Source of the DNA: Colletotrichum lupini
Lineage: Eukaryota > Ascomycota > Sordariomycetes > Glomerellales > Glomerellaceae
Direction: 5' to 3'
Length of the DNA: 64,000 nucleotides
NCBI RefSeq assembly: GCF_023278565.1
Contig: NC_064679.1
Location: 3,906,001-3,970,000, forward strand
The position numbers and the translations under genes are program-made. This document shows positions 50,833 through 62,475 of this stretch, piece by piece; position 1 is the first letter of the stretch, and each line of letters begins with the position of its first letter. The notes beneath the pieces were generated by a model. The model was given only the letters and a program-made list of their open reading frames with translations. It was not told the DNA's origin and ran no database searches.

Positions 50833-52411
50833 TTAGACAAGGTATCTGAAACCCTTGCCCAGCCTGTGCGAAGCCTCAGCCTCCTCCGCGCTGGTGTTGT
50901 TGGCGGTATCAGCCGCCTCGCTCTGCTCAAGCTCCTTGTTCAGCTTGTCAAGAATGACCTTGAAGATGTAGCAACCAACAATGGTGACACCGAACATGGC
51001 CGTAACGATACCGTAGCTCTTACGGAAGCCATTCTCCTTGAGGTTCCAGACGTACGATCCGGCGACGTTACCAAGCTGGGAGAAGGCATTGATCATGGCG
51101 ATGGCAACGGCACGCTTGGCAGGGGGACGCGGGAATGAGGATGAGATCCAGGAGTAGAAGACGATGAAGCCGGCGTACGAGCTGGCCTGAAGGAAGAGAG
51201 CGACGTAGCGTGCGGCGACGTTGAGGGTCGACATGGAGATGACGAAACCGATGAGACCGACGCAGATAGGGCCGACAATGTGCCAGAAGCGCTCCTGAGT
51301 GCGATCGGCGTGCCAGGCGTTGATGAGGGAGATAAGGCAGGAGAAGGCCCAGGGAGGGGAGCTCATAAGCAGGGTGGGAACGTAGCCGAAGCCCAAGGTC
51401 TGGGTAAGGGTAGGGAAGAAGGCGTTGAAGGAGAGACCGACGACGTAGGCGGTGAAGGTCAGCATCATAATGTAAATCTTGACGTCCTTGACGGCCATGA
51501 TGAGACCGTCAAGAGGGCCCATGTCATCCGAGTCGGCGTCAGCCTCACCGACATCCTCAGTCATACGCAGCTGGGCGACATAGAGCTCCTCCTCGGTGAA
51601 GCCGCGGGAGTTGGTGGGCAAGTCGGGAAGGATAAAGGCGGCGGAGATGGCGACACCCATGGTGACGGCACCCTCGATCCAGAAGAGCCAGCGCCAGGCA
51701 GCGTGGCCGAGGACGCCCTGCATGTTGGAAAGGACACCGGCGCCGATGAGGGCGGAGAAGGCGTTGGAGATGAGGTTACCGCAGAAAAGGATGGCGTTGC
51801 GGGTGGTGAGCTCGCGGCGGGTGTACCACTTTGACAGGATCATGAGGGCACCGGGCAGGAAGGCGGCCTCGATGAAGCCCAGGCAGAAACGGGTGGCGAC
51901 CATGCCTCCAAAGTTTGTGGTGACGCCGGAGAGGGTTGAGATCATGCCCCAAATCAACATGGCGGCGGCGATGTACCAGGACGGGCGGGAGATCTTGTTG
52001 ATGACCATGTTGGAGGGGATCTGCATGAGAATGTAGCCGACGTACAGAATACTGAGGCAGGTGGCGTATTCGTTGTTGTCCAGCTGCAGGTCATCTTGCA
52101 GACCGCGGAGACGGGCAGCGGCGATGTTGTTTCTGTCGAGGTAGTCTGAGGGTATGCCACGTTAGTTTACAAGTCCGCGATCAAGTGAGATGAGGTTTCG
52201 GTGAGTGAAACATACTCATGATGTAGATGAGCACAAACAGAGAGCATCGCATGTCAAGCTTGCGCTTCATGCTCTTCTCGACTGCCGCGCGACGCTCAGG
52301 GCTCATAGCCCGGGGCGCGTTGGGGTCGGTGTAGTTGTTCTCTACATTATCGACATCGGCGCCCTTGAAGTCGGCGCCTTGGGTGATCTTGTCGTTCTGA
52401 GTCGAGTCCAT
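50833..52411 (-). CDS. Dal5-type MFS permease (anion:cation symporter family), two exons
   Basis: Exon 1 52411-52216 and exon 2 52145-50833 are joined across a 70-bp intron (donor GTATGT, ACTAAC branch point) to give 502 residues in one frame. The junction restores the family motif IMNYLDRNNIAAARL of transmembrane helix 1. Further landmarks are MQIPSNM, the helix-4 block RFCLGFIEAAFLPGALMILS followed by KWYTRRE, and about twelve hydrophobic segments. These are hallmarks of the allantoate/nicotinate/pantothenate permease group (Dal5, Tna1, Fen2), plasma-membrane H+ symporters of organic anions. The actual substrate is unknown. The N-terminus has about 50 hydrophilic residues. The C-terminus is charged. 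The gene lies alone, with long intergenic flanks. Confidence 0.9.
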
Positions 52412-54645
52412 CTTTGCGACTGTCCTGTCGGATCTCTACACAACTAGGGGAGAGTGTGTTGAGGAAAGAGGATGGGAGACAGAAGAAGGAATCAAGAGGT
52501 CGTCTGGATTGACTCGAGATTGACTCGAGATTGTGTCTGGAAGGAGGATGATGGGAAAGCTATTAGTTATAAAGCGGTGGCAGGCTTCGGGCAAGTCCCG
52601 ATCGTCGCGGGGAAACACTTAACCACTGCCCCTCAACAACATTTTTATGTGGGGTGAAACCTGCTTCACCCATCACAGCAAAAGTACACGCGCGTAAGAG
52701 GTAAGAATTTCGGAAAATGGGCCGGGATCTGGTACGAGTCCCCAGTCCCCCAGTTCAGTCTGGTTGCAGTCCAGATTCTCGGCCCAGCGTCGCGGCATGC
52801 GGCCGCTTGGAATGAACGCGATAGCTGCTGCATTGGACATGGAGCTTCTTCGGCCGCACCAGGATGACGTGGGGAGGGATAAGACCATCCGTGGGGAAGT
52901 TCAGGTCGGGGTTAACGGCGAAGTGAGTGACTTGGATTCTTGGAGTGGTTGAGGTTGACAACTCGAAACCCCCGAATTGAGAGAGCGCGCGCGTTACACG
53001 GAGCTCGTTCTCGCCTCCATCCGCGGGGAACGTCACCTTGCATCCCGGAGGCAACGAACCCGTCGAACCAGCTTCCAATTGCCCCGTTGCCCCCAATGGC
53101 TCGGGATTTGACGGTCAGCTGGAGTTCTGGAGGGCCCCGAAGTGGAATCTTTGGGATAATAGCGCTCCCCCAACTTTTTCTTGCCTGTACTCCAGTCCCC
53201 AGCTTCACCCCAAGGGGGAATCCCACAGTTTTCTTCTCTTGGCTCTTGGCTTTAGTTGAAAGTGGGAGAAGGCCAAAAGTCGCGCGAGTTTGGGGGTCAA
53301 ATGTCTCTGATTCAAGGTAAGACCGAGGTTTCCACCGGATGGTCCCGCTAGCTAGCCACCAATTCGCGACAAGTGCCGGTTGAGATCCATCGCCTTGCGT
53401 CTGGCTGGCGTTGGAAAAGACTCAAGCGTGTCAAGCATTTTTCTCCGCGCGTGGTGGGACGGGGATTGGGGGAGGAGGAGAGATACAAAGTGGGCAGCGT
53501 GGGGAAAGGTCCGAATGAAATCGTCCAATGGAGTCCTCACCGACTGAGCACGACCTGTCTTATTACGGTCAAGATTGTCGGCGCTCTACTCCTATTCCGG
53601 GATATGTGGCCGGCAAGGGTTGCGTTCGACCAACGACGGGGCGCGGAGTCTTGCGGAGTTTAAACAATAGTGACGTGAGCGAGCCCGTTTCGAAATGTTC
53701 GAAATCTCCTGCCTTTTCCGAGGTTTGCTGCCCAGATGCTGTTAAGACTTTGACACCCAGGCAAGACACCAGGGTGGAAGAGTAGGAAACCAAGCAATTA
53801 CCAGCTCACATGGTCGCAAACCTGGTCTGCATTCCTGAGGATGACGTTTCAGTGCCATTTCCTCTGACACCACAAAACGTGGTTCCCGACCGAGGACTTG
53901 GTCGAGATCCTCGTCGCAACGCTGAAGGCTGGCCTGGGCGCCTGGGGTAGCCTAAGTATTCCCCATGCACGTCAAAAGAAGATGTCGCCCAGAGACTTGG
54001 GACGAGGGTGGCGCTTTGCCAAGATTGAAGTTTCTTCCTTTCCCCAGTATATCCGTAAAGAGTGTCTTGAAAGCCGTTCGCCGAGCTTGGCGTCCTTGGC
54101 CCGAACGCGAACTCATCACGAAATTTGTCTCCTCGATTATAAATCTTTTCCGCTTCTCCGAACAAGAAGTATCCGTAGATGCTTGGGTAGGCTTGTTCGA
54201 GGCTGCAAGCCTCCTGGTTGTGTCGGCCCCCTTCTTTATGTTTCTGCTGCTCGCTCTGTATCTGGTGGGTGGCTTGAAAACCCGCATCAGCCTAGACAAG
54301 GAACTTTGATTCAACGCGCCGGGCACAATGCCTCTAGTCCGACCAGAACCCCGAATAGCATCTGTCATACTCTTGATGCGATAAAAAATGTCCGTTGCAT
54401 CCGTTCACTAATAGTCACCTGCAAGAGAGTTATTCATTAGCTTCCATGAGGCATTAGACTCAGCCCTCAAAGATGAAATGCTGCACCCAGATAGAGTACC
54501 AAGTATGTGCCATCTGAATTGAGTGCAGATCTGTCTTTGTAGCTCTAAATAGTCTGTCTAAGATGGAGAGACTGGCTCAATATCAAGGGCATGTCCAAAG
54601 CCCTGGCCAATAGGTAATTACTGGGGCTGGAATTCGACATAGTCT
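52412..54645. other. Upstream region of the Dal5-type permease and gene-poor flank of Copia-2
   Basis: The first 80 bp is a CT-rich leader on the minus strand. The rest has no supported gene. A plus-strand frame at 53965-54309 contains one hydrophobic stretch (LLVVSAPFFMFLLLALYLVG) but overlaps a longer open frame in another register, and no homology is visible, so it is not called. Confidence 0.4.
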
Positions 54646-54650
54646 CGGTT

Positions 54651-54855
54651 TGTCAGATTGGAAGTCCAATTCGACCGCGGCATACAGCCGACTGCGCAGG
54701 GGCCAATTAGGGGCCCTATTTACGATTATCGTAGCCAGCCTAACCTACGGTTAGAACCTCTTTTTTATACCTACTACGCAGATATTTATATAGTTTAATT
54801 AATCTCTTTATTACCTACGATTCGAACTAACTACCCTATAATAGGGATACTAATA
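54651..54855 (+). repeat. Copia-2 LTR, left copy
   Basis: 205 bp, begins TGTCAGATTGGAAGTCC and ends GGGATACTAATA, where the last bases are a RIP change of ACA. Preceded by target duplication CGGTT. Confidence 0.95.
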
Positions 54856-57339
54856 CTAATTAGTAATTAAACTTTACTATCGCAGATCGGTAAGGTATTT
54901 TGCTACGCAAAAGAGACGACTTTTTAATACTACACGGGATAGGAGATTCGTACTAATTAACCTTATAAAAGTAGATAAAAAAGGAGGTAATTCTCGAATA
55001 CCGCACGGAATCGAGTAATTATAACCCTTTACTACTTACGAGAGGTCGACGTTTACTATATTAAACTACGTTAATTAATAGAACTACTTAAGTACCTAGC
55101 CTTTTACCGTCGCCCCGAGTAGCTTTTTTACTAAATAATTTTTCTATAGCCGGCCCGCGATTAAAAATTAACTAGTTAAATTAATAAAAATACGGTATAA
55201 AAAAGCACCGCGCGATTAAAAAAGGGGATCTCTAAACGTAAATATTCTTACTTAGTAGCAAAAGTAACCTTATAGGAGTTATTAAGCTAAGAGATCTATA
55301 GTATATAAGAAAGTCTATTATTATAAGGATCTTATAAGTACGACCTTAAGCCCGCAATTTAAACAACCTCCTCGTAGCTTCCTTAACTACTCCCCGGGTA
55401 TTATTTAGGAATATAGTATAAGGGACGGTCTAATAAGAGAAGAGGGGATTTAGAGGTCCTAATAGCATCGAGCTAAGAGTATTACGGATCTTAGAAATTA
55501 ACTAAAGAAGCTATTTAGAGATTATAGAGAGCACGAGGCTTAGGAGGCTAGAAGTATATAGGATAGCGGAAATTAATAATTAATAAAGATCCCGAGACTA
55601 ATTACTATATCTTCTTACGGTAATATAAACGTCTACCGCTATTATTATTAAAAAGAACTACTAAAACCTACCCTTTTTTACTAAATAAAAAGGAGGATCT
55701 TAGTAAGTACGATAGCTAGCGATTTAAAAGGGTAGTAGTAATTACTAAAAATAGTAAAAACGAGAGTAATAATAAGACGGCGAGAGGAAGCGGGAATCTC
55801 CTAGACCTTAATAAATTCGTTAAGTAGTAAAAGTACGGATTTATTACGACCCGCGCGCGGATTAGATATATCCCTGTTAAGATTAAATACGCTAATAACT
55901 ACTAATATAGGCACAAGCTAGAGTACGACCCTTAGCGAGTTAGGGTAAAAAAAAAGAGGATAAAACCCGATCCTAAATAGAATCCTAATCCCTTATAAAT
56001 AAATAAATATTAACCCGGACTATTAAGGGACGTAGATATATAGAATTGCGGATTAGCCTAACGGCGAGTAAATTAATATAGTATTAATCTATTTAACTAA
56101 GGTTTACGAAAAAAAGGGGCTATAGGGGCAACCCCTATTTTACGAGATTGTAAACGACCTTAGCTACTAGCTAGACGAATAGTTTACGAGCGCAAGCCTA
56201 AGAATCGCAAAAGTAGTTAATAAATTCTTTTATAAGCAAGGGGTATTACTAGCGTAATTATAATCGCGAGAGCTATACGAAATACTAATAGTAATAATTA
56301 TAAAAAAGGAATTCGTACTATAGAACTAGGTATAGGTCGATAAAGCGTATAATCGCTTTAACGAATTTAGAAAAAGGGTAAACGACCTAGATTTCCTCTC
56401 TATAATTATTAATAGAAATCTATCGTTATAAAAGGATATACCGGGGCAAAATATAGTACTAGAAGTACGATAATTAATAATTCCGCCTATTTCGATCTAT
56501 AACTCGTTACTATTATTAATACGAAATTCGGTACCGATCGGTTAATAAAAAAGGAGGTAGACGACCCGAAGTTACTAATAGTACGTAGCGACGTAGGGTT
56601 CGTATATAGATACTAAAAATCTAGTAATAAATACGAGGCAATTTATAAACCTTAAAAAGATCTTCCTAAAAGAGAAATTATACTCTAGGGAGAAGTATAA
56701 GGTCTTATAAAAAACCCTAATAATGTTTTACGATTATTATAAAAAAGTTAAAATTAGGGAATACTAGTACTATTTAGTAATTAATATCGTACTCGTAGGC
56801 AAAGCCTCTAATTACTACTACGAAGCGGTACGTAATCTCGATTAAAACGACTTTTTAGTATAATTAACGCAATCCGAAGCCGCTTTAAGACCTATAATAG
56901 GAACCTAGAGCTCCTATTTAAGCTACGAGCGATTTCTTTCGTATCTATAGCTAGGATAATAAAAAGCAAATTGCGAGTAAAGATCCTTAAAGAGCTTATT
57001 AATCAAATCGATAAGCTAGCGAAAACTTAGCTAAATAAGGGTATAAACGAGCGGAAAGTCGAATATCTCTATACTATAGTCTAGTATATATTAGAGGTAA
57101 AGATTACCCTATACTAAGTACCTAAAGACTACGAGACGCTCTACTTAAAGCTAAGATCTAGCTTTAATATTAAAATAAGAATACCGCGCTAAACCTACCT
57201 CTAGGTATATAACGGCCCTTACTAATAATATTAGGTCGATCGAACGTATAATAAGAAAGGAAAAGAGGCTAAATACGGCAATCGCTAGTAAGGAGGCCCA
57301 GATTCGTTAAATAAGTAGAGATTTAACTTACGGGTAGGG

Positions 57340-57420
57340 TAATAGAAGAAGCAATACTATATTTATAAAAAGGATAGATATTAATTAAGTAACTACTCCG
57401 AGGAAAAGCGTACTAAATCG
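57340..57420 (+). pseudogene. Copia-2 Gag zinc-knuckle ghost
   Basis: Reads KK.YYIYKKDRY, a stop, then LSNYSEEKRTKS. The family normally has a CCHC knuckle here. Cys and His are replaced by Tyr and one codon by a stop, as in Copia-1. Confidence 0.75.
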
Positions 57421-58377
57421 TACGAATAGTATAAAAAGTCGAGGGTAATAAATAGTAAAACTAGCCCTCGTTAGTTTAACTAATTCCTCGTTATATATAA
57501 GGGTAGATACGGGGGTATAGAACCTAGCGACGGTAGCTAAAGTAGCGGCTTAAAGTATATACCCCCTATAAGAGATTCGGAAAATAAAGAAGATCTTACC
57601 CCCTATATTAACGAATTAGATTACGACGAAATTAATAATATTAACTACTCTTTTTTTACCCCGTTAGCCTCTAGAGGATATACGAGGCTAAACGAATAGA
57701 GGGTAGTAAAAGCTCTTAATAAGCAGGCTTTTATCTACGGATAATAAGGGAAGGTCCCTTAGATAACGAATACGGAGGTAGCTAAAAGGGCGAATCTAAT
57801 AGGGCCGAAGCCTATTTTCTTAACGATTAAGGAGAAGACGCTATCTCTCTTAATATTTAAAAAAAAGGAACATAGTACTAAGCAAATCTAGGGGTAGCTA
57901 GAGGGGTCCTTTTTATACTACTTAGATCCCTCGAATACTAAGCTCGTATAGGTATTCTATGCGAGCGAAAGGTATAGCCTAAATAATTTCTATAGGATTA
58001 TCCTAAATACTAGGGTATTATAATAATTAACTAGAAAAAAAGGGTAATTCTAGGCGCTATAAAAGATCGCGCTAGTAACGCTTAATACGTTAATAGCGGG
58101 TATTATAAGGATTAGTTTCGGCCTAAGTAAGGAAATCGTCGCCCTAGGTATAATAGAAGTAGAGACGCACTTCGGAACGATAACTTTCTATATTTTGCCC
58201 GTTAATACCCTATTTCTCTTATATTTAAAAAACATAGATCGACTAGGTATTATATTCGATAATACGAGGAATAGAATCTCTAGTGGTAAGTACTTTGAGG
58301 TAATCGAACGACGATAGGGGTATGCGTTTATAAAGCTTATTAATAATACGAAGTCGATTAATTACCTAACGGAAAGT

Positions 58378-59000
58378 GAGCTTAGAAGACTATACTAGAG
58401 ATTCGGGCACCCGTCGGTTACGAGGCTATATAACTTCCTAAAGTAATTAGGTAATAATAATATCGAAATAGGGGCGCTAGAGTAGTTAACGAAAGTATGC
58501 TATTAATACTAAATAAATGCGCAGAGCCTACGCAAATTTAAATTTAAATTGCGTAATAAGCTTAACTTTAACTAAGAAATCGTTATCGATATCTTCTATT
58601 TAAATAGTCGGCTAGTACTATATATAATCGACGTAGCTATATCTTTTTAAGTAGGGCAATTCCTCTGGGATTTATAAATAAAAATAGTATGGGTAGCCCT
58701 GCGAAAAAGCTAGATCGATATATACTAGGGACCGCTAGACAGTATTAAAACTAACGCCAGTACTAGCTTTAAATCGGTAGAATTTAAAAATAATACGACG
58801 ACCTACGGTATATAACTAAAAGTCGTACCCGTTAAAGCGCACTATAGCATTAAAAAAATAAAGAGGGCATATTAATAATTAAAAAGGGCGTTCAGAATTA
58901 TTAAAAAAGAAAATCCGGATTCTACTAACAACGAATGCCTCTAAATAGCACTTAAATATTATAACGATACTATAGGGCCTAACGGACTTATACTAACGCT
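58378..59000 (+). pseudogene. Copia-2 GAG-pre-integrase and integrase ghost
   Basis: Reads LRRLY.RFGHPSVTRLYNFL at 58378-58440, the well-known pre-integrase motif (RLHRRFGHPSV) with His changed to Tyr and one stop. Integrase-like sequence follows, including VIDIFYLN and, later, LKYYNDTIGPNGL. Confidence 0.85.
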
Positions 59001-59829
59001 ATTAGTATTTAGAGCATATTTAAGAACGACCTTAGCCTCGCTACTATTACTAAGCGTAAGCTAATAAGCCCGAGTAGTTAAAAAAGTAATATAAGCACTG
59101 CGCGAAATAAATATAAAAAGGCAAGTTAACGAGGTAATTACTACGCGCAATAGGCCCGATATAGGGGATAATCTAAATATACTACTAAATTCGGATATAC
59201 GAGTATAGCGCGAAATTACCTAATAGTAGACTAAGCTATATAAGTTAATTTCCGTTAACGAGCGCTCTTATATAGTCGCGAGAGATCGTAACTAACTACT
59301 CGAAGTATTAATTATAGTAGTTAAACCGTACTATATAGATCCTAACGAAGTAATTTCTAACTTATAAAAAGAAAAAGAGCTAGGGGAAACTATATAACCC
59401 GTAGTAGAGGCATAGGAAATTATCCTTAACGAAATCGTCGTAGTAATACTAATAGATAACGAGGAAAAGGATATTACTAAAAGGGTACTAATACTACTAG
59501 CGAGACGTCGCAAAAGACCACGACGGCAAGCCCTAATACGGCAATTTATTACTAATAACGAGGTAATTAATACTTTTTATATAGCAAAAGAAAAAGCTAA
59601 TTTCGAGCTAGTAATTAAACTACGCAAAAAAGGCGTAATTATAACTATTAAAAAGCTATATAAGGGATTAGATCTTATCGAAGTAGACACTCTTCGCAAT
59701 CGAGGGGTCTATTAATTTATCTTATACGACCTAGAAAAACATATAAACCTCTATATATTTAAATTACGAATAGTTCGTAAGATTAAAAAGAAAGGAATAC
59801 CCTAGCCGTATAAGAAGTCTAAATACGCA

Positions 59830-60330
59830 ATTTAGGGGTACGGCGACGTTAAAAAGGCGACGCTACTTATATAATCGCTTATTATATAGCGCTATAGCTA
59901 ACGATTAATAATAGTACTAATAGTATTGTTATAGAAGAAGGGATACGAGATTTAGAGCCGTAATATTACCTAGGCCTATACCTAATCGGCCACAGGGCTT
60001 ATAAGGAAAATCCTAGCCTATTTACTAAAGGAAATAGCTAGTAAGTACTTAGAAAGCACGATTATTAAAGTGCTTAAGCTATTATATAGGCTCGTAGAAT
60101 CGGGCACCTATTAGTAGGCTACTTACTACGATTTTTATATTAATTAACTATTAATAGTTACTTCTACGTACGACCCGTGCCTATTAATTACGGAGTACGA
60201 AAGCGACTAATTTAGGATCGTCGGAATATAGACTAACGATATATTAGGCCTATCTAATATTAACTTTATAAAAAAGGAGGATGAGGAGCTTTAGAAAGCG
60301 GGCTTTATAGCGAAGCTAAAAGAGGTCCTT
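59830..60330 (+). pseudogene. Copia-2 reverse transcriptase ghost
   Basis: Reads SRNIT.AYT.SATGL, KEIASKYLESTIIKVLKLLY, RLVESGTY then two stops then ATYY, and STYDPCLLI. These match the Copia RVT_2 core (RDITQAYTQS, KPLYGIAEAGTHWWATY, STYDPCLL), with Gln and Trp codons turned to stops. Confidence 0.9.
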
Positions 60331-60779
60331 ATAATAAATACCCCCCTAGTATTTAATAGCGGGATTTTTATAATCGAAAGAGAAACCGTCGTTTTTTAAT
60401 AAAAGGGGTAGGGCGAGAAGATTAACCTCGTCGATCCGAACGTAACTAACGTTAAGAAGTAATATAAGGCTAAGCTCGCGCGAGGGGTATATATTATAAG
60501 TATTTATTAACTTAAGGTAACTTTTAATTACGCTAGGGTAGCGTAAGCTATAGATTTAACTAAATAAGACGTCGAGGTACTTAATAAGCAGCTTAAGTAA
60601 TAGTAAACGAATCTTAATCGAAGTCTTATTTACTACCTAATCGACCTTATAACTAATAAGCTCTACGTCTTTATTAATAGGTTATTTACGAATAATAACG
60701 ACCTTACTTCGCAATTAGGGTATATTATTATCCTAACTAACGAGAGTATAAGCGAGAGCGAATTTACTATATACGGCAA

Positions 60780-61170
60780 TATAATCTACTACTTATTAAC
60801 TAAAAATAAGTAGGTAATGAGAAGTATATTAGCGTCGGAGGTTTATAATATAATTAACGGCGTTAACCTCTCCTACGCGATTTTAACGACGCTAAAGAAG
60901 ATTACCGATCGAATTAGCCTTCTACCTATTTTAATAGTTATTTATATAGATTCCTACTCGCTATATAAATGCCTTATTAAATTAGGAATAATAAAAGAAA
61001 AGAGGCTTATAATCGATATTATAGCCCTTAGGTAATCGTATAAAAGGCGCGAGATACTCGAGATTTATTAGATTAATAATAAAAATAACCTCGTAGACGC
61101 TTTTATAAAAGTAGTACTAAATAAGGGATTAGAGCAATTTATAAGTAATAAAAAAGTTATTATATAAATA
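60780..61170 (+). pseudogene. Copia-2 RNase H ghost
   Basis: An open stretch of 72 codons (60817-61035) reads RSILASEVYNIINGVNL, ILTTLKKITDRI, IDSYSLYKCLIKLG and EKRLIIDIIALR, matching the Copia RNase H/C-terminal region. It is a remnant of the polyprotein, not a separate gene. Confidence 0.9.
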
Positions 61171-61295
61171 GAGGGATAGGTTATATAAAAAGAGTAGAGA
61201 AAAGGGGGAAAAGGAGACGACTTAGTAGACGGGCCCGAGGTCGAATTATATCTCTAACCGTAGCGGTTAAATCGATAAAAGAAAGAGAAAGTTAG

Positions 61296-61500
61296 TATCG
61301 GATTAGAAGTCTAATTCGACCACGGCATATAGCCGACTACGCAGGGGCTAATTAGGGGCCCTATTTATAATTATTATAACTAGCCTAACCTACGGTTAGA
61401 ACCTCCTTTTTATACCTACTACGTAGATATTTATATAGTTTAATTGATCTTTTCGTTACTTATGGTTCGAACTAACTACCCTGTAATAGGGATACTAACA
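61296..61500 (+). repeat. Copia-2 LTR, right copy
   Basis: 205 bp, begins TATCGGATTAGAAGTC (RIP-changed from TGTCGG) and ends GATACTAACA, followed by target duplication CGGTT. Confidence 0.95.
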
Positions 61501-61509
61501 CGGTTTAAG

Positions 61510-62475
61510 TTACCTAGCAAAGTCCATCCGCTCATAGACGCGCTGAAAAGACTCCAACTTGGGCCCATTCATCTCTATGGGTCTAACGCTCAAGGCTGCA
61601 TCAGAAAGGCTGTCTATGCCGTTCCCAACTCCTCCCAAGACCTCCCATTTTCGTTGGGGCTTGCCAGTTTCGCTGTGTGCCCGGGATGCTTGATTTGATG
61701 ATGCCTGCTTCTGGTGCCTCTTGGTGCTATCGGCACAAGGGCCGTACTTTCGGCGTTGCTCCCGGAAGCCAAGCTTGATAATAACACTTTCCTTTTGAAA
61801 TTCGCGTGCTCCTGCTTTCGTGATTCCGCTAGCAGCTAGACCCAATGCTCTTCTCAGTGTCATCCTGGCAGCTCCCGAATCATGAAGCTCGTCTTCCGCA
61901 ATCCAGTGACTTTCAGCTCAGGATATCGTTGCGCCTGAATCGCCACTCATAAGCAACCTTTCAGCGGCTGCCTCATCATCCTCGTCCGACTCATCATCAT
62001 CGTCATCCCCGCCCATCAAGTCAATGACCAGAACAGAACCCGAGCTAAGCGTGTCTAACTGGAAGCCAGCCTGCAAGACCTCCGGGGCATCAAAAATGCA
62101 ACCGGCAACATCGAGGCTGATGTCAGCGTCCTTAAGCGCCAAGCAGACGAGTCGGAAGTGCTCGTGGTGCTGATCCGTAGCATCGTCTCCGTCCTTCTCG
62201 CCGTCAAAAATCAAGACCACATTGCGGTGGCTGAAGCAGAAGGTGTCGCTGACCTCGGGTCGAGTGACGTCTCTGAGAGTAGCCTCTAGTTTTGATGGTT
62301 CGGTCTGGGCATTGGCTGTGAGCCGTGTAAAGATGCTGCCGTTGAGGATGGCTTTTGCTGTGCTGGGTTTGGATGGGGAGAAGATTGTGACGTTTGGCGG
62401 CAGCACAGGTGCAGCAGGAGCCGAAGAAGATGCCTCTGGATCCATGGCGCCAGTTTTGAAGCTATTTCTGTGCAA
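61510..62475 (-). pseudogene. Unrecognised ORF interrupted by one in-frame TGA
   Basis: Minus-strand frame of 322 codons including stops. Codons 1-185 encode a protein with a Pro/Ala-rich start, a middle with FCFSHRNVVLIFDGEKDGDD and a very acidic run (GGDDDDDESDEDDEAAAE). A single TGA follows at 61920-61918. The same frame then runs on for 18 codons, Met at 61863 and 116 more codons, including KLGFREQRRKYGPC, to a stop at 61510. The simplest view is a 321-aa gene broken by CGA-to-TGA, a RIP-type change. Alternatives: a 48-bp intron (donor GTTGCT, weak) that would remove the TGA, stop read-through, or two proteins. Met-11 (62445) may be the real start. Copia-2 is inserted four bases past the final stop. 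Function is not recognised. Confidence 0.6.

Larger units (their letters stand above)
54651..61500 (+). mobile_element. Copia-2: full-length RIP-degraded Copia retrotransposon
   Basis: A 6850-bp element with 205-bp LTRs (54651-54855, 61296-61500) and perfect target duplication CGGTT (54646-54650, 61501-61505). A polypurine tract AAAAGAAAGAGAAAG lies just before the right LTR, so transcription is on the plus strand. Ghost domains run in Copia order: gag with mutated zinc knuckle (57.34-57.42 kb), pre-integrase and integrase (58.38-59.0 kb), RT (59.8-60.3 kb) and RNase H (60.78-61.17 kb). RIP-type stops interrupt most frames, but it is better preserved than Copia-1 or Copia-3; short open pieces remain. 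Confidence 0.95.

Noticed and set aside
53898..54440. 180-aa plus-strand frame and the overlapping frame with one hydrophobic segment
   Set aside because: The two compete for the same DNA; neither has homology I recognise or supporting splice signals.
59331..59513. 60-aa minus-strand frame in Copia-2
   Set aside because: Antisense to the Copia polyprotein ghost; Ser/Ile-rich because of the AT-shifted template.
60817..61035. 72-aa open frame as an independent gene
   Set aside because: It is the RNase H part of the Copia-2 polyprotein that happens to lack a stop.
12000..61500. CRISPR-like or satellite interpretation of the repeats
   Set aside because: The repeats are dispersed LTRs or TIRs with target duplications; this is a fungal nuclear segment.
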